DNA from: Oscheius onirici
Taxonomy: Eukaryota; Nematoda; Chromadorea; Rhabditida; Rhabditidae
Assembly (NCBI GenBank): GCA_932521025.1
Contig: OW051473.1
Location: forward strand, 2,232,001-2,296,000
Reading direction: 5' to 3'
DNA length: 64,000 nt
Shown: positions 48,825 through 60,725 of the stretch, one piece after another
Layout of the letters: each line of letters opens with the position of its first letter
Numbering within the stretch: position 1 is the stretch's first letter
The notes under the pieces: generated by a model
Seen by the model: the letters and a program-made list of their open reading frames with translations, nothing else
Databases searched by the model: none
What the model was told of the DNA's origin: nothing
Position numbers and translations under genes: made by a program

Positions 48825-51155
48825 TTAACACAGGTCGCAAATAGTGAAAAATGGCTTGTTTTTGCTTGCTGCATCTTCTGGATCATTTGTGGACTTCTTG
48901 TTATGATTTCTTAGTGTGTCAAACTGATTCTGCCGTTTTGCTTCATGGCTTCTCCTATGCCTGTACGCTTCAAGCATCTGAATCTCACATTAGGGGAAAA
49001 ACGCATGCTGACCTTTTTTGAGCATATGAACAAGTGAGTATCTAGAAGCTCTACAGCAGAACCAAATTTTGGTCTATGGGCCGGATTCGCAGCCCAACAT
49101 TTCACCATGTGTTCATATCTGAATCGGTACTACCTAGAAAAGCAAGAATACGTACATAGCAGGATGGCAAAGTTCTGGTTTTGAACAGCGTCCGCCGTTT
49201 TCAATGTAACTTTGGACATCCTCCACATTCCCAATCTCACTGTATGGTTTAGTGCCGAGTGAAAAAATCTCAAAAAGGACGATTGCGTAAGACCAGATAT
49301 CCGACTGAAAACATTTGTTTTATTCACTTAGATCATACCTCCACAGTTGCACGAGAACTAGCTTCTGGTGCCATCCATCTCAGTGGGAGATCCATCTCTC
49401 GTTTTCTTTCGTAGAATTGATCTCTTGTAACTTTTGCAAGCCCAAAGTCACTGATCTTGCACAATCCAGTTGACGTGAGCAAAATGTTTCTAGCAGCGAG
49501 ATCTCGATGGATACACTAAAAGATGGTATATCATTAACATATAACGAACCTTTCTTGCAACAAGAAACCTCATTCCTTCAGCGATTTGCATTGCATAGGA
49601 GATCAGATGAGATGTTGTCAGTTTTTCACGCAATGTGATTCTCCATTTCTCCTTATCATACGGCTCCATGTAACCAGATGCAAGTTCACACTGAACGGGA
49701 TTTACATGAACGTTGAGATTAAGAGTCACCTCAACTAGTACCTGACCATTCTGTCTAGCATAACCAAACTTCTGGAGTTCAAGGAGAGTCCAATTGTCGC
49801 GATACTGTGGTACAAAGGCCTCCCGGTTCTGTCTCAAATGATCCAACAAGCATCCTTTGTCGCACTTTTCAAAAACAATTTTATGTTCACTGAAAGCTGT
49901 TGATTGGTTCATATCCACAAAAGTTCGTACTCTTTCGTGACTGCTCCCAGAAGCGTTACAACATTCGGATGACTTCCAACAGCACAGATTATCTTCAGCT
50001 CATCGATGAGCATTTTCTCGGCTAGCTGATTGTGCGCAATTGTTTGTGATGTACATGCAGCTAAAATTTTCGCCTCTTTTGACATAAAAATGACCTGCTT
50101 TTTACTGCCACTTCCATCTTTGAAAAGTTTTTGAAAAATTTAAACTTTTTGTCCCATTGTTTGGATATATTTAAAACTCCTAGTAAAACGCTTCCATGAA
50201 AACCTTCGCCAATCTGAGCAATACTTTGGTTTTAATCGAAAGGAGCTCACCACTGGTCCAGAAAGTTCTAGGTTGTTTTTTGAAATTTCATACGTCTCGT
50301 CGTACCGCAATTGATCTACGTCATCATGTAAGTTTTGCAGACTTTCAATGTCCGTGGCGTAGATTACCGTTCTAAACACGTTTTTCGTGATCTTGTTGGC
50401 TTACTTTGTTGTCCTAATTTGCCCATAACAGTAAAAACAGGCGACTAGTATGAAAACGATCAGCGGAATGTTCAGGAAAAGAAGAACTGGGCTCCATGAA
50501 TGTTGAACCGCAGCAATTGTTTCAGTCCAAAAAGAGGTATTCGAAGGAACATCAGGAATATTGAGCGTGTCATTGGGAATTGTTTTAGAAGCTGGTTCTA
50601 CTGTAGTAGTTGTCACGGGAACCTGAAAAACATCAACGTTTGGAGAAACACCAATAAACACAAAAAATCAACAAATGTTCATTAGACTGAACGACAAGGA
50701 CAAGCAGTCAACAGATCAACGTACAGGTGTCGTTGGTTCTTGACCGGCTGTACGAGAGATGTGGGGAACACACCCATCTTTTATATTTTCCATCTAAAAT
50801 AAGCAGTATTAAGTGCAAATAGCGGAACTCACTCTGCCAATAATGCATCCACAATAAACGGCTCCCGAAGATGCTCCAAAGGGACCATCTCCAGATTTCC
50901 ATGCCGTAAGCAAATCGCAAGATTCGGGGTAAGAATTGTAGTGAGTGCAGAGTGGATCGCTTTCACACAAACGGCCACAATCTTTGGATTGCTCTGTTCT
51001 ATAGGCTGCTCCCAAAAAACGACATCCGTTTTCTTCAAAATGGCCGCCTATTTTCATCCATCGCTAAAAATGCTTTTGAAAGTAATTGTGAGGTTTCTTA
51101 CAAAGCAGTTTGCAGGTAGAGCATTGAAAAAGAGAAGTAGTAGAAGAGCAACCAT
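48825..51155 (-). CDS. Receptor tyrosine kinase 3 with apple/PAN-like ectodomain (KIN-16-like)
   Basis: The ATG at 51155 gives a signal peptide ([17 protein letters not shown]). A Cys-rich ectodomain follows: [38 protein letters not shown] and [12 protein letters not shown], with the cysteine spacing of a PAN/apple or WSC-like module. Then comes a Thr/Pro linker and the membrane span [15 protein letters not shown]. Kinase: [32 protein letters not shown], an insert ([12 protein letters not shown]), [52 protein letters not shown] and [12 protein letters not shown]. The C-terminal tail is basic, ending FFTICDLC (stop 48827-48825). The junction just after VAVK requires a GC donor (intron 50061-50098). 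All catalytic motifs are intact. The kinase half is closely related to kinases 1 and 2, while the ectodomain is unlike that of kinase 2. Confidence 0.88.
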
Positions 51156-51769
51156 TCAGTTTTGAGAAAATGTTGATGTAAGGCAAGATTCGCTAACAAC
51201 TGAATCTGCAACTGAATCGGGTGTTTATCGATACAATCATCAGGACGAGCTATTTATTCGTGTCGAAACTGAGTGTAACTGGGAGAAAGATACTGAGAAG
51301 CAGTTTGAAGAAACAGCTGATAACTGAGTCAGAATGGAACATCGAGAAAATGGTAGTCATTAATTAAGTGTTCGGCATGTCACTCATCATGACAAGGTGA
51401 GAAACAACTGCCCGCGAACAAAAGCTTTTGCTCTAAAGATCAGGGAAAAGTGGGAGTGAGCAAACTAGTACAGATCACTTAGTTTGTTTTAGCAAAGACT
51501 AGCAAAGACAAAGAAACGTTAAACCTTGTAGGGAGATGTTTCGCTTTTCTGCATATTTTGCGAGTACCTTATATGAGTTTCAGTATTCCACGGCTGTTTT
51601 ATTGCAATTGTGTCTTTTCATCGTAAGCTGCTGCTGCAACGTCTAAACAAGCCAATTCCAGCGATTGTGTTGTCGCGCTAACAAGTCCACAAAAATTTGT
51701 ACATCAGTTCAGTTTGCATTTTATTGTATTTCGCTGTTGATGGATTTGGATTATGAAAGTTGGAGTTCT

Positions 51770-52522
51770 TCACATGTGGCCAGACGGATGGCCAGGAGGC
51801 GACGGGACAGGAAACGGCCACCAGACAGCATTGTGAGTCTCGATCTCTCTCTGGTAGGCCGACCAGCGGAAACGGGCAGTGAGGAGGTCGTAGCGAGCAC
51901 TGGCCAGAAGAGTCGTCTTCAGAAGCTCGGCGGAGATGTAGGCCAGGACGCTTTCGGCAAGACCCTTGTAGGCACGAATCTGCTCAGCATAGGCGGCGCG
52001 CTCTTCGGCGTCTTCTACAATATATAATTTGTTACACAGCTTGAAAACTCGGTAGAACTGAGCACTACAAGACGCCCACAGTACACAGAAATCGCTATAT
52101 ATCAAGAAACCAAAGAAGTTTTGCACTAGAACAGTTTAAAATTGTGAACAAAGATTATTTGACTCTTTTGGTTACACCAAGTTAGTTCTACGGGTTAAAT
52201 AGACAGCGCAATCTTCACATATTCTCTCACTAGTGATAAGACTCAGCCAAGTATCTCTATTCTCCCCACAATTTTTAAATGGAACTAACCAGGGTCGAGC
52301 TCCTGAGCCGGTACGATGATGGTAGCCGTCACGATGGGGTTGCGAAATGACACAGTCTTGGTCGTTGTAGACTTGACGGCCGACTGCTGCTTCGGGAAGA
52401 GGTCCTTCTTGACCGACTTGCCACGCAGCGGGTAACTGAATTTTTTTGAAGAGGAAAACAAGTAGAATCTACCGGGAGACGACAGAGCCGGACGAGGCGA
52501 CGGAGGTAGTACGAGACGGCAT
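51770..52522 (-). CDS. Small Ser/Thr-rich protein with helical C-terminal half, unknown
   Basis: Three exons. It starts MPSRTTSVASSGSVVSR at 52522, then a basic Ser/Thr segment (GKSVKKDLFPKQQSAVKS) and a beta-like VSFRNPIVTATIIVPAQE. After a 280-nt intron comes a helix-rich segment (DAEERAAYAEQIRAYKGLAE, LLKTTLLASARYDLLTARF) and a Pro-rich end (PFPVPSPPGHPSGHM). Third-position GC is high in all three exons and drops sharply in the introns, supporting the model. I do not recognise the family. It has no signal peptide or membrane span. Confidence 0.6.
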
Positions 52523-54692
52523 TCCACGGGCGCTGCAGAGGGCAATTATAACTTTCCAAAGTTATTCTTTTGTAAGTATAACACAATTAACTAATTGCAT
52601 GTTGGAACTTTATACAAATGTTTTAAAGTTTTTGAAAAGTTTGTGTAGTTTCTAAATAAAAACTAATTAATGTTAACAAATTGTATTGTGAGTAATTATT
52701 TCGACAAGATTTGAAAGTCTCGAAACATAGCGTGTTTGGATTCCTACAAGTTCAGTTCGATTTGTTTGTTTGTCCGGGATCTCAAATGGTCGCGTCAGAA
52801 ATTGTCAAGATATAGTTAGTTTTGAACTTGCAGTGAGAACAAGGTAGTCATGATAAGTTGGATTTTGTCCAGGGATTAGTCGATTTCGCTGGGAATTTCG
52901 AATTTGGACAGAAATTATTTTGCACTTCTGAGCGCCGCAGGAGCCAGGGCAGCGACAGCCGTCGTAGATGGCTGGTTCTTCATCTAATACATCAACTTTC
53001 TAGTTTCATGAACTCATTCTGTGAAAAGTATTTCAGATGTAGTTTCTACAACCAGTTGCCTTCTATCCGAAAACGACTGGATTTTTTCAGTTGCTATTCA
53101 CTTTCACGTATTTGATGTACACTATACTTGGGCAACTCGACTCGACTCAACATGGCCCACGAGCCGACTCGACTCGATTCGACTCGACTCGGGTCGGTCC
53201 AGAACTCGACTCGACTCGGCTCGTGATTCGACTTTTCGACTCGACGCCCAAGTACATTGTACACCACAATGTACTCCAGCAAGTCAGAACGGTTGTTTCA
53301 TACTTTGATGGGACATCACAATTTTCATTGTTCTAGGCCTATCTCAAAACAAGAACAATAGAAAAACCAAGCGCTAAAACTACCATCAGATCACACGAAA
53401 CCGGATCAAATTGCTCATAGAATTTAAATCCTGGTTCGGGTGACACGATTAGCAGTTTTTATATAAATGACAATACAGCACGAAATGCAACAGTAATAAA
53501 ACCGATGCTGGGCTACCCTCCTCATACAACAACTGTCTATTAAAGTTGCTCTTAAAGGTAGGGTAACCCTGCTTGGTTAGTTGTGTTAACATTTCCAGAG
53601 GGGTTTGTAGAAGGAGAGGGGAGCAGCAACACTAAGAACCAGAAGATACTGAAGTTGAGAATTTGGATCTTATAAATAAAGTAGGCGGGGACTTAGGCGG
53701 GTCACAAAACGTTTCTGGAAGGCGGCAAAATTACATGCGCAGAAAGTTCTGCGGAGAATAGAATGCAACGTTTTTTGACAAACTGCACAGTGTATAGGTA
53801 CTATCTGAGTCTGCAAGTTGCATTGGTTTGTTACAAAAAAAACAGAATCAGAACTGTTCCCATCAGAGCATGGCAAGCCATGAACCTATATTTTCTAAGA
53901 AGAAATGCATCGTCCGTAGGATTACCATCTTGCTATAGTACCAGTTTTTGTTCATTCAAGACCACCCAAGAGCTGACCTAATCCCATGAATTTGCGATTT
54001 GTAGCAACTAATTACTTTTTTCAGGTCATGTGAAGTGCATTCATGGGAGAGACTATAGCAGTTTTTTGCTTGTCCAATAGAAGTATAAGCATAGCAGTGT
54101 GCTTTCAAAACGGTCGAGACGTTCACAGATACACTGTGAAAAGAATGCGGTTATGGAGTTACAAAGTATTTCCGGCTAAAAGCTGTTACCTTTATTTTGA
54201 AATGCTCTGACTGCGGATGCTGATCTCTCTACTACTAAAGCGCCATGGCGTCTGTCTGTGGCCTTTTTTGAGATAACGCACTCACGTTTAAAAACGAGCA
54301 ACCAGGGTTCCAGTCCGCCCCGCGACATTTTCTTTTGCAATTTTGTTTTTGGGGTTTTCGATAACGCTTCGATGATAAAGTCCGAATATACCAAAATTAG
54401 GGGTGCAAAAGTACGCTGGGCGGCGACATGGTACTCATTAAAGAGCATAAAAGACTCCAATGACATTATCGTCTTTTTTCTATGTAAAAGCTTGGCTCAT
54501 GTTTAGAGACTTCATTACTTTTTGAGTCCATTCTTGGCGCATCTTAAACGAACCTAAAGCGACACATATATCATTTTGGATGACAGCTATAATAGTGCAC
54601 CTAGAGATGTCCAATATGCGATTTCCATAGAATGGGCAGAAAACGGCTGGGCCACCCTCTAATTAAACTGAGACATATTTCGTTGTGTCCAG
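52523..54692. other. Intergenic region with repeats, no gene recognised
   Basis: Contains the second GACTC element (53116-53263) and a tRNA-like stretch at about 54230-54335 with a B-box-like GGTTCCAGTCC. Open frames here (for example 53763-53981 and the minus frame 54176-54466) have no recognisable motif, and the latter lies over the tRNA-like repeat. Confidence 0.45.
53116..53263. mobile_element. GACTC-rich element with terminal inverted repeats, copy 2
   Basis: Starts TGTACACTATACTTGGGC and ends GCCCAAGTACATTGTACA, an 18-bp terminal inverted repeat with two mismatches. The interior is almost wholly GACTC/GAGTC pentamers. It is shorter than copy 1 because the AT-rich central segment is missing. 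The outer TGTACA may include a TA target duplication. Confidence 0.72.
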
Positions 54693-55138
54693 CCGGGAGC
54701 AGATCACACGTCGGAAGAAAACCGTCTCCCCTCAAGCTTCTCTAATTGTATCTGTCAGTGTTGTGAAACCTGTTCAAAAGAAGAAGCCGCGACTTGACCT
54801 GCTTCAAACTGTAAGTTTCTTCCATTTTCAACTCCGAATTCAGCTTGTGATGGCCTATCTCATCTCTCATTCTGCTACGATTACTCTCTTGTTTTGGTAT
54901 TTAGGCGCATTTCGACTATTTTTACTCGGAATTCTGATTGGTTCACTCGCAACCACTGCCATCGACTGCTGGTAAAAATTTTTTTTTTACAAAAACGCAC
55001 AACATTGTCAGGAAATCAAAACGGAGAAAGCCCCAGAAGATAGTCGTTGCTTCGAAAGAACTGCAAAAGGAAGCCAAGTGGAAAAAGAAGTGCAAAAAGA
55101 AGAAATCTAGAACGGTCTGGAGCGACCGCCGTTTTTGA
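54693..55138 (+). CDS. Small membrane protein with very basic C-terminal tail, unknown (start unresolved)
   Basis: Three exons joined in frame: a basic N-terminal segment (REQITRRKKTVSPQASLIVS, PVQKKKPRLDLLQT); one or two membrane spans (YLISHSATITLLFWYLGAFR and LFLLGILIGSLATTAI); and a lysine-dense tail (KSKRRKPQKIVVASKELQKE, AKWKKKCKKKKSRTVWSDRR). The stop is at 55136-55138. Introns are GTAAGT...TTCAG and GTAAAA...GTCAG. The first exon begins at an acceptor (GTGTCCAG) with no in-frame ATG, so an upstream exon is missing from the model. I do not recognise the family. Topology suggests a membrane protein with a long cytosolic or nucleic-acid-binding tail. Confidence 0.5.
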
Positions 55139-55303
55139 TTACAACCGGTACGGTTGACTCAATGAAAAACGTTTTTGCACACCATCCCGATTATATCAAG
55201 TTGAGCTTCACTATTTATTGCAGCTTAGACAGAGGAACGAGTTGTGTATCTTTGTTCAGCTAAAAACGGTATGAAAACTAAATCTTTGACGGCTCACTTT
55301 TTG

Positions 55304-56255
55304 CTAGTTGATGACTTCTTCTTCTTCATGCTCCTCTGTGATTGTATCCAGTCGAAAGTACAAAGCAGGACAGCTATGAGGTGTCCGGTTTTGATACAGA
55401 GGTGCAGGCGCTGCCAAGGTGTTCATCGAATCACAAAGATCTTCGTCCTCCTCGGGAATCGACCCTAGCTCACTTGGAGTAGCAGGTGATTTGGCAGTCA
55501 CTGTTAGGATGGGCGGAGGAGGAGCAACACGAACTGGAACTATTAACGAGCCTGCCGGTTTAGTCTCCTGATTCCTTGAATAGTTATCGAGAGAAACAGG
55601 AGCTTGTGATGCCGTTCTAGCAAAGTTTGGGACATATGGTGGGATGACGGCACGGCTGTAGACAGTATCCAATCGATCAAAAATCTATAAGGTTAGGTCA
55701 ACTGCAAAAGTAAGAAGAAAATTTACAGATTTAGTGAAACGTCGTAGCACGTTAGGTGATTGCATTTTGGCGGGAGGGACAAAGTTATTTCCAAAGCCTA
55801 CAATGGTTTCCTTCTTCAAATCACCAGCTCTAAGAACTGTCGGTCGCGAAACAATCGTTGGAATCGCATTCTGAAAACAACCGAACTTGCAATCGACACT
55901 TTTTGGCTTATTTTGTTTGGCTTTCAAGGTTTCCACTATGCACAACAAGAAAGTTGCTTGCTTTTGCGACAATCAAAACGTGGCCAGCAGAAAATTTATG
56001 GTTTTTGTCGGTATCAAAAGTGGATTGTTCTCAAAAAGAAGAAATGTGACAGACTGTTTTTGCTCTTATAGTAAATTTTTGAGTCACAAACTCTCGATCA
56101 TGAAAAAAAAACAGCAAAGGCGTGTCTTTTAGAAAGACTCCACATCAAAAGTGAGCAATTTAGATCAGCAGAATTTTGAGGTTAATAAATGACAGTTAAC
56201 TTACGTTGTCGACAGCAGATGATTGACTTTCCGGAACGATATCTATCTCGGCCAT
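55304..56255 (-). CDS. Small Pro/Ser-rich acidic protein, unknown
   Basis: Three exons: MAEIDIVPESQSSAVDN from 56255; then after a 330-nt intron AIPTIVSRPTVLRAGDLKKE and VGFGNNFVPPAKMQSPNVLR; then SRAVIPPYVPNFARTASQAP, VAPPPPILTVTAKSPATPSE, GSIPEEDEDLCDSMN and a closing acidic DTITEEHEEEEVIN with the stop at 55306-55304. Introns have good GTAAGT and GTAAAT donors. It has no signal or membrane span. Proline-directed Ser/Thr sites suggest kinase regulation. I do not recognise it. Confidence 0.6.
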
Positions 56256-57934
56256 GTTGCTTCACAACAGTTCTGAAAATCACGGGTGGAGTGAGCATTT
56301 CTGCAGATGAATCAGCCGGGGGAATTGGTCGGATCTAATAATATATGCAGTGTAATGAGACTTTGTGACTTTGCCATTTTTTGCGAACTGAATCTTACTA
56401 GAGGGAAACTCGTCTACGACAACAAAACATCCAGAATAACAAAAAGTGGTCTGAAAGACTCACCAGAGTGAATTGGAGACATAAAACATTGTTCCTATTC
56501 CGTGAGATCGACGTCTTCTAATGTCCGGCTAATGGAAGAAGATGTGGTAACGACCTGAAAGAACACCAGTCATATACAGAAGAAAGCTAAAGATCTTTAC
56601 CAATGTTGGGGGGAAGAAGTGAATATACAGTCAACTCTCGATATAGGAGACTCGACTTTTGCAAGAAAAATGTCTCCTATATGGTGAATTCTCCTATATC
56701 ACGTGTCTACTATATCGAAAGTTGACTGTAGCACATTTACAGAAAAATTGTTGGCGCTGAGGTCTGCTTCATGGAACAAAAAGGAGAGGCGTGGGGAAAA
56801 AATGACGTTTTTCGTGATCTAGCTTTGTCCCAACGACTTTCTTGTCTTATTTTTCGCAGAAGAATATACGTAACCAGCAGAATAATATATGTGAGTATTT
56901 TTAAAAGCAAATTTGAAGAAAAAACACTTCTAAAGCAGACTTACATTCAAACTTACAGTGTTTTCCTTCATCATTCAGCGTCCTTGCTTTCTTGTTTGTC
57001 GAAGACAGATCTGAGGCTACCAAATCAGATGGCCTTCTTCTAAATTCCGAATGTTTCCATTCATGGATGCATTTTCTGAGAAATAATCATTAAATGAAGA
57101 AAGACAAAAAGGATAGACACAAAAAGAAATAAAGACAAAAAAAGAGGAGAGCACTGACTGCTCTGACTCAACCTTTTGTCGTGATTACGTACACAATAAA
57201 AAGCTAGGAGGTCATTTGACTTCGTCTCTGCATTATTTTCTACTCATTTCGCTGATTGTAATCTGCGAGAGAGCAGAAACCGTTTACTGAAAAAACAGAC
57301 CTACGAAACGTTTTTCCTGCACTAATCGCGAAATCCGACAACTAAAAAGTGTTCTTGACAATCACAAAAAGGTTAAATTTTCTTCTTCAAGAGACTTGAA
57401 TACGTAATTTACTCTTCACAGCTGAAATCTTCAAAAAAGCATGAAAATTTTGCATTTCGAGCCATTCCTAAGACCTCATTGCAATCACCTAAATCACGAT
57501 TCTTTTTTATGTCTTTTTTTCGTTTTGGCTTGTGTAAATCTGAAAATCTGACATTAAAAAAGTTTTCGTTTGACCTCTTGTCTAGTTTTTTCATAATTCC
57601 CTCGCTGCTTCTACGCATATATCGATCTTTGTCTATGTCAGATGCACTCGAAATGTGAATTTCAATCACAGTAATCCACCTCCCCTTTGCAGTTTTTATT
57701 GACTGCCACGGAGACAGCGTTTTGGAGATCTTGTGAGAAAAACGACACCATGAATTTCGATAACAATCGTATCGTTTATCCCTTCTTCTTTTGCGTTCTA
57801 TTTATCTTTTAAGTCCAACAGCTTTGAAAATAAAAAAATCGATAAGAGTGAGCTTCCCATCACAGTCGCTTACAAAGAACGTCATTTTCTCTTTTATGAG
57901 AGCACTCCGGACTACTAAGTTTCCATTATTTAAG
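56256..57934. other. Intergenic region with one MITE, no gene recognised
   Basis: Apart from the 101-bp pogo-like element at 56628-56728, nothing recognisable. It separates divergent genes, so both promoters are probably here. The minus frame at 57409-57669 is lysine-rich without a motif. Confidence 0.45.
56628..56728. mobile_element. Pogo/Tigger-like MITE flanked by TA
   Basis: Terminal inverted repeats CAGTCAACTCTCGATATA and, inverted, CAGTCAACTTTCGATATA differ at one base. The element is flanked on both sides by TA (56626-56627 and 56729-56730), the target duplication of the Tc1/mariner/pogo superfamily. CAGT...CTCGATAT termini are typical of pogo/Tigger elements. The interior repeats TATAGGAGA/TCTCCTATA palindromes and has no coding capacity. 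Confidence 0.78.
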
Positions 57935-60429
57935 ATGGCCAACAGACCCGACGCAGACTGGACTCTGCGCATGTACATCAGGGCTCTAAAAGAGGCCGCC
58001 TGTAAGGTCTATGCAGAAACCCGAAAAGGAGTAGGAAGGAGCGTGGAGGACATCATTCGTGAATTCAGGCAAGATTTAGTATATTGCCTTTTTTCATTCC
58101 TAGACGTAATTGAAATGATTTATTTACATGACTTGGTGCAGACCATGTTTGTGATTCTAGGCTCGGGCGTTTGTGGCGAAAGCAAAATTTCTTGTTTTCA
58201 GAGACCATCATCAATTCGATCCGGACCTTAGCCGCTTCGGGTTCACCGATGGCTACGGTCCCAATATGTCAAGTCTCACCGAAGACCAAAAGTGGAATCT
58301 CGCCATGATGATGGGTCGAAGAAGTGGAAAGGCGAAAAAAGTTGGAGCAGACCCGCGAGAAACTGGAGGAGCCGCATCTGGAAGTTCTGGATTTCAAAAG
58401 GAACAGACCAGTTCCCGGAAACAAGGTAAAAAAACAATAACTGTTTTTAAATATCCAATTTTAGTCCCTTATATGGACTTGAAATTCAACAACAGCAATT
58501 TCGATTACCCGATAGGAATCGCTGGTGGAAGCGGTCAAGATCTCGGTAACCACAACCCAGTCACATCCGTCTTCGGTATACTGTTTTTCTTAACATTTTC
58601 AAGGAGTTGTTACAGATTACGATCGCAAGGATGATGGACCGGACTCAGATGACCTCGAAGTCGAGGCAGCGTTCAGCAGAATGTTGATAGATCCGGCATA
58701 TTCGGCGCCGCTACTGAACTCACCACCACCAGGATGGGATCGCCAGAAAGTAGGTCTTATCGACCAGATTTTTGAGAAGACTTCTGTGACGGTATCTATC
58801 TCTGTGGGGAGCCTGGCACGAGCTGTCCTTCGGCAACTATGGCGACGATGGCCCCACGCTGTCGCGGAGAACAAGCTACTGGATCTTCTCCATGATGACC
58901 CCAAGTAAATTGCTTTTTCAGTTAGCATAAATTAGAGAGGGCCTTCGTAGATTCACCGTACTGAACACCGTGCCGGATGCCAAGCGTAACGAATTTATCG
59001 CCAAAATTGGCAAACGAATGAGAAAATTCGCCTGGAGGAAGTATCTCTACATTGAGAAGAGCAACGAGAACCTCTTCATGTACAAAACTGGTTTGCCGTC
59101 TACGGAAAGCTACGATGAGCTGGGAAGAGCCGTCGTTCCTATAGTTGCTCGGGTTCTCTACGAACGAGGACAGAAGTCCGTTCACTATTTGGTGAACGCC
59201 ATTGGAGTGGAATCCAAAGACGGCTGGTCGAACATTGAAGTTCTGGACGGCCTCCTCCGGAAATGTCAGCCTTCTCCGAAAGTTGTGGCTCTTCAGGACT
59301 GGAACCCACTTGGCCAGCAGCGTTAGTTATTTTTTTCTCTGTTTTTTTTATTTCCAAAATTTAGTCGCCGGATTGACAAGCTCTGCTGGATCTCCAAACT
59401 GGCACCCAGAATTCCCTGAAAGTTTTTCAGCTGATCTTGATTCTTCTGTAGGTACAGAAGAGGATTTAGATTCACTTGAGTTTTTAGCGCCAGCCACAAC
59501 CCACTGGAGCCCAGAGCTCTGGAAATCAGTCTGGTCGGAAAGACACTGGAGATGTCAAGAAGCAGCCTGAATACAAATGCAAATGGGCGCCCTTGTTCAC
59601 CATTCTTCATGGAAACGAGGATCACATTAACAGGAAAGGGGAATTCAAGGTAAATACATATATTTTGGCATTTAAAAGTTTTTACAGGTTGATGTTCTTG
59701 TGATCAAGGATCTAAATACGTTTTGGGTCCGAACAGCGGAAGACGAAGCGGAATCTGTTAGACTGACGGATACCATGGAGTATTTTTTATTTTGAAATAA
59801 CTTACAATTTTTATTCAGCTGGTATTTTAAAACGGAGGGTCGTTCCTTGAAGCCAATGGACTGTCCCGTGTTCGGCGATTTCGCCTGCTACCGCTCTCAC
59901 TATCCCCGCCATGTCAGCTACTCTAGGGCGAGAATCATCGACAGAAACCGAACAACTGTAAGTTTTTGCGATTTATTCTTTCATTTTGTCTTTGATCAAC
60001 ACAAGTTTAGGCTCGAGTTGAGGATCTCGATAAAGGAGGTTTGTGTGATGTACCGCGCGAAGACATCTTCCCTCTTCCCGACATATTCCGGAACGTTCCA
60101 CCTCTTGCTACCCGCTGTTCCATCGGTCTCTTTGAAGTTCGCCGTGACTGCGTCGAGAGCTTCAACCTGGATAAAGATCTGGTGGTTAAAACACTACAAA
60201 GTTGCCGAATGGCCAACATCAAGATTCACAGCGTTGTTAGTTTTTTAAGTCTTTTTGCAGATACAGACGACGTCGTACCCCCATTGTGAACCTCTGTTTG
60301 AAATTTGGATCGAACTTTTAGACGAATGATAGTCTCGTTGTGGACTTGAAATTCGAAGACGAAAGCTCACGACAGAACTCCGACATCCCTCGTCAATTTT
60401 TGAACTCTGGCGCGATCAGAATGCTCTAA
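57935..60429 (+). CDS. Tudor-domain protein, likely germline RNA-granule component
   Basis: The ATG at 57935 directly follows TTATTTAAG. The N-terminal region (TLRMYIRALKEAACKVYAET) and a large helical middle (VGSLARAVLRQLWRRWPHAV, KRNEFIAKIGKRMRKFAWRK, RAVVPIVARVLYERGQKSVH) are not familiar to me. The C-terminal part is an extended Tudor domain: EFKVDVLVIKDLNTFWVRTA, then DCPVFGDFACYRS, YSRARIIDRNRTTARVEDLD, GLCDVPREDIFPLPDIFRNV and CSIGLFEVRR. Tudor proteins read methylarginine, often on Argonautes in piRNA or P-granule pathways; that role is inferred. Intron 1 (58069-58201) has a clear GC donor. The last junction is unsure: reading through gives a stop at 60289, while a further exon (TNDSLVVDLKFEDESS) would end at 60429. 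AATAAA is at 60612. Confidence 0.78.
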
Positions 60430-60725
60430 TTCTGTCTCAACTACCTCCGTTTTCTCTTTGAATTCCGTCATATTTCTAGGTCTATTAGTTTCTCCTGTTT
60501 TCTTTTGATTTCCTCTCTTTTTACTGGAAATTCGGCCACCAAAGTTTTTCGTTGTAATGCTTTATTTGCTAAGACTGGTGAACAAACACTTGTCACAGTA
60601 GCAAACTGAAAAATAAAGTTTTCGGATCTTCACTGGATGTGTCTTGTTGATTACGAACAAGTCCCTAAGTATATGCAACTGTTGTGAGCACGTTTATTAA
60701 CTTGAATGAAACAAAAAACAGTGCA

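Noticed and set aside
50130-50250. Receptor kinase 3 as a pseudokinase lacking the ATP lysine
   Set aside because: Reading straight through the frame before DELKI hides the VAVK; a GC-AG intron restores both, and all other catalytic motifs are intact.
54176-54466. 97-codon minus-strand frame
   Set aside because: It runs across a tRNA-like repeat and has no family signal.
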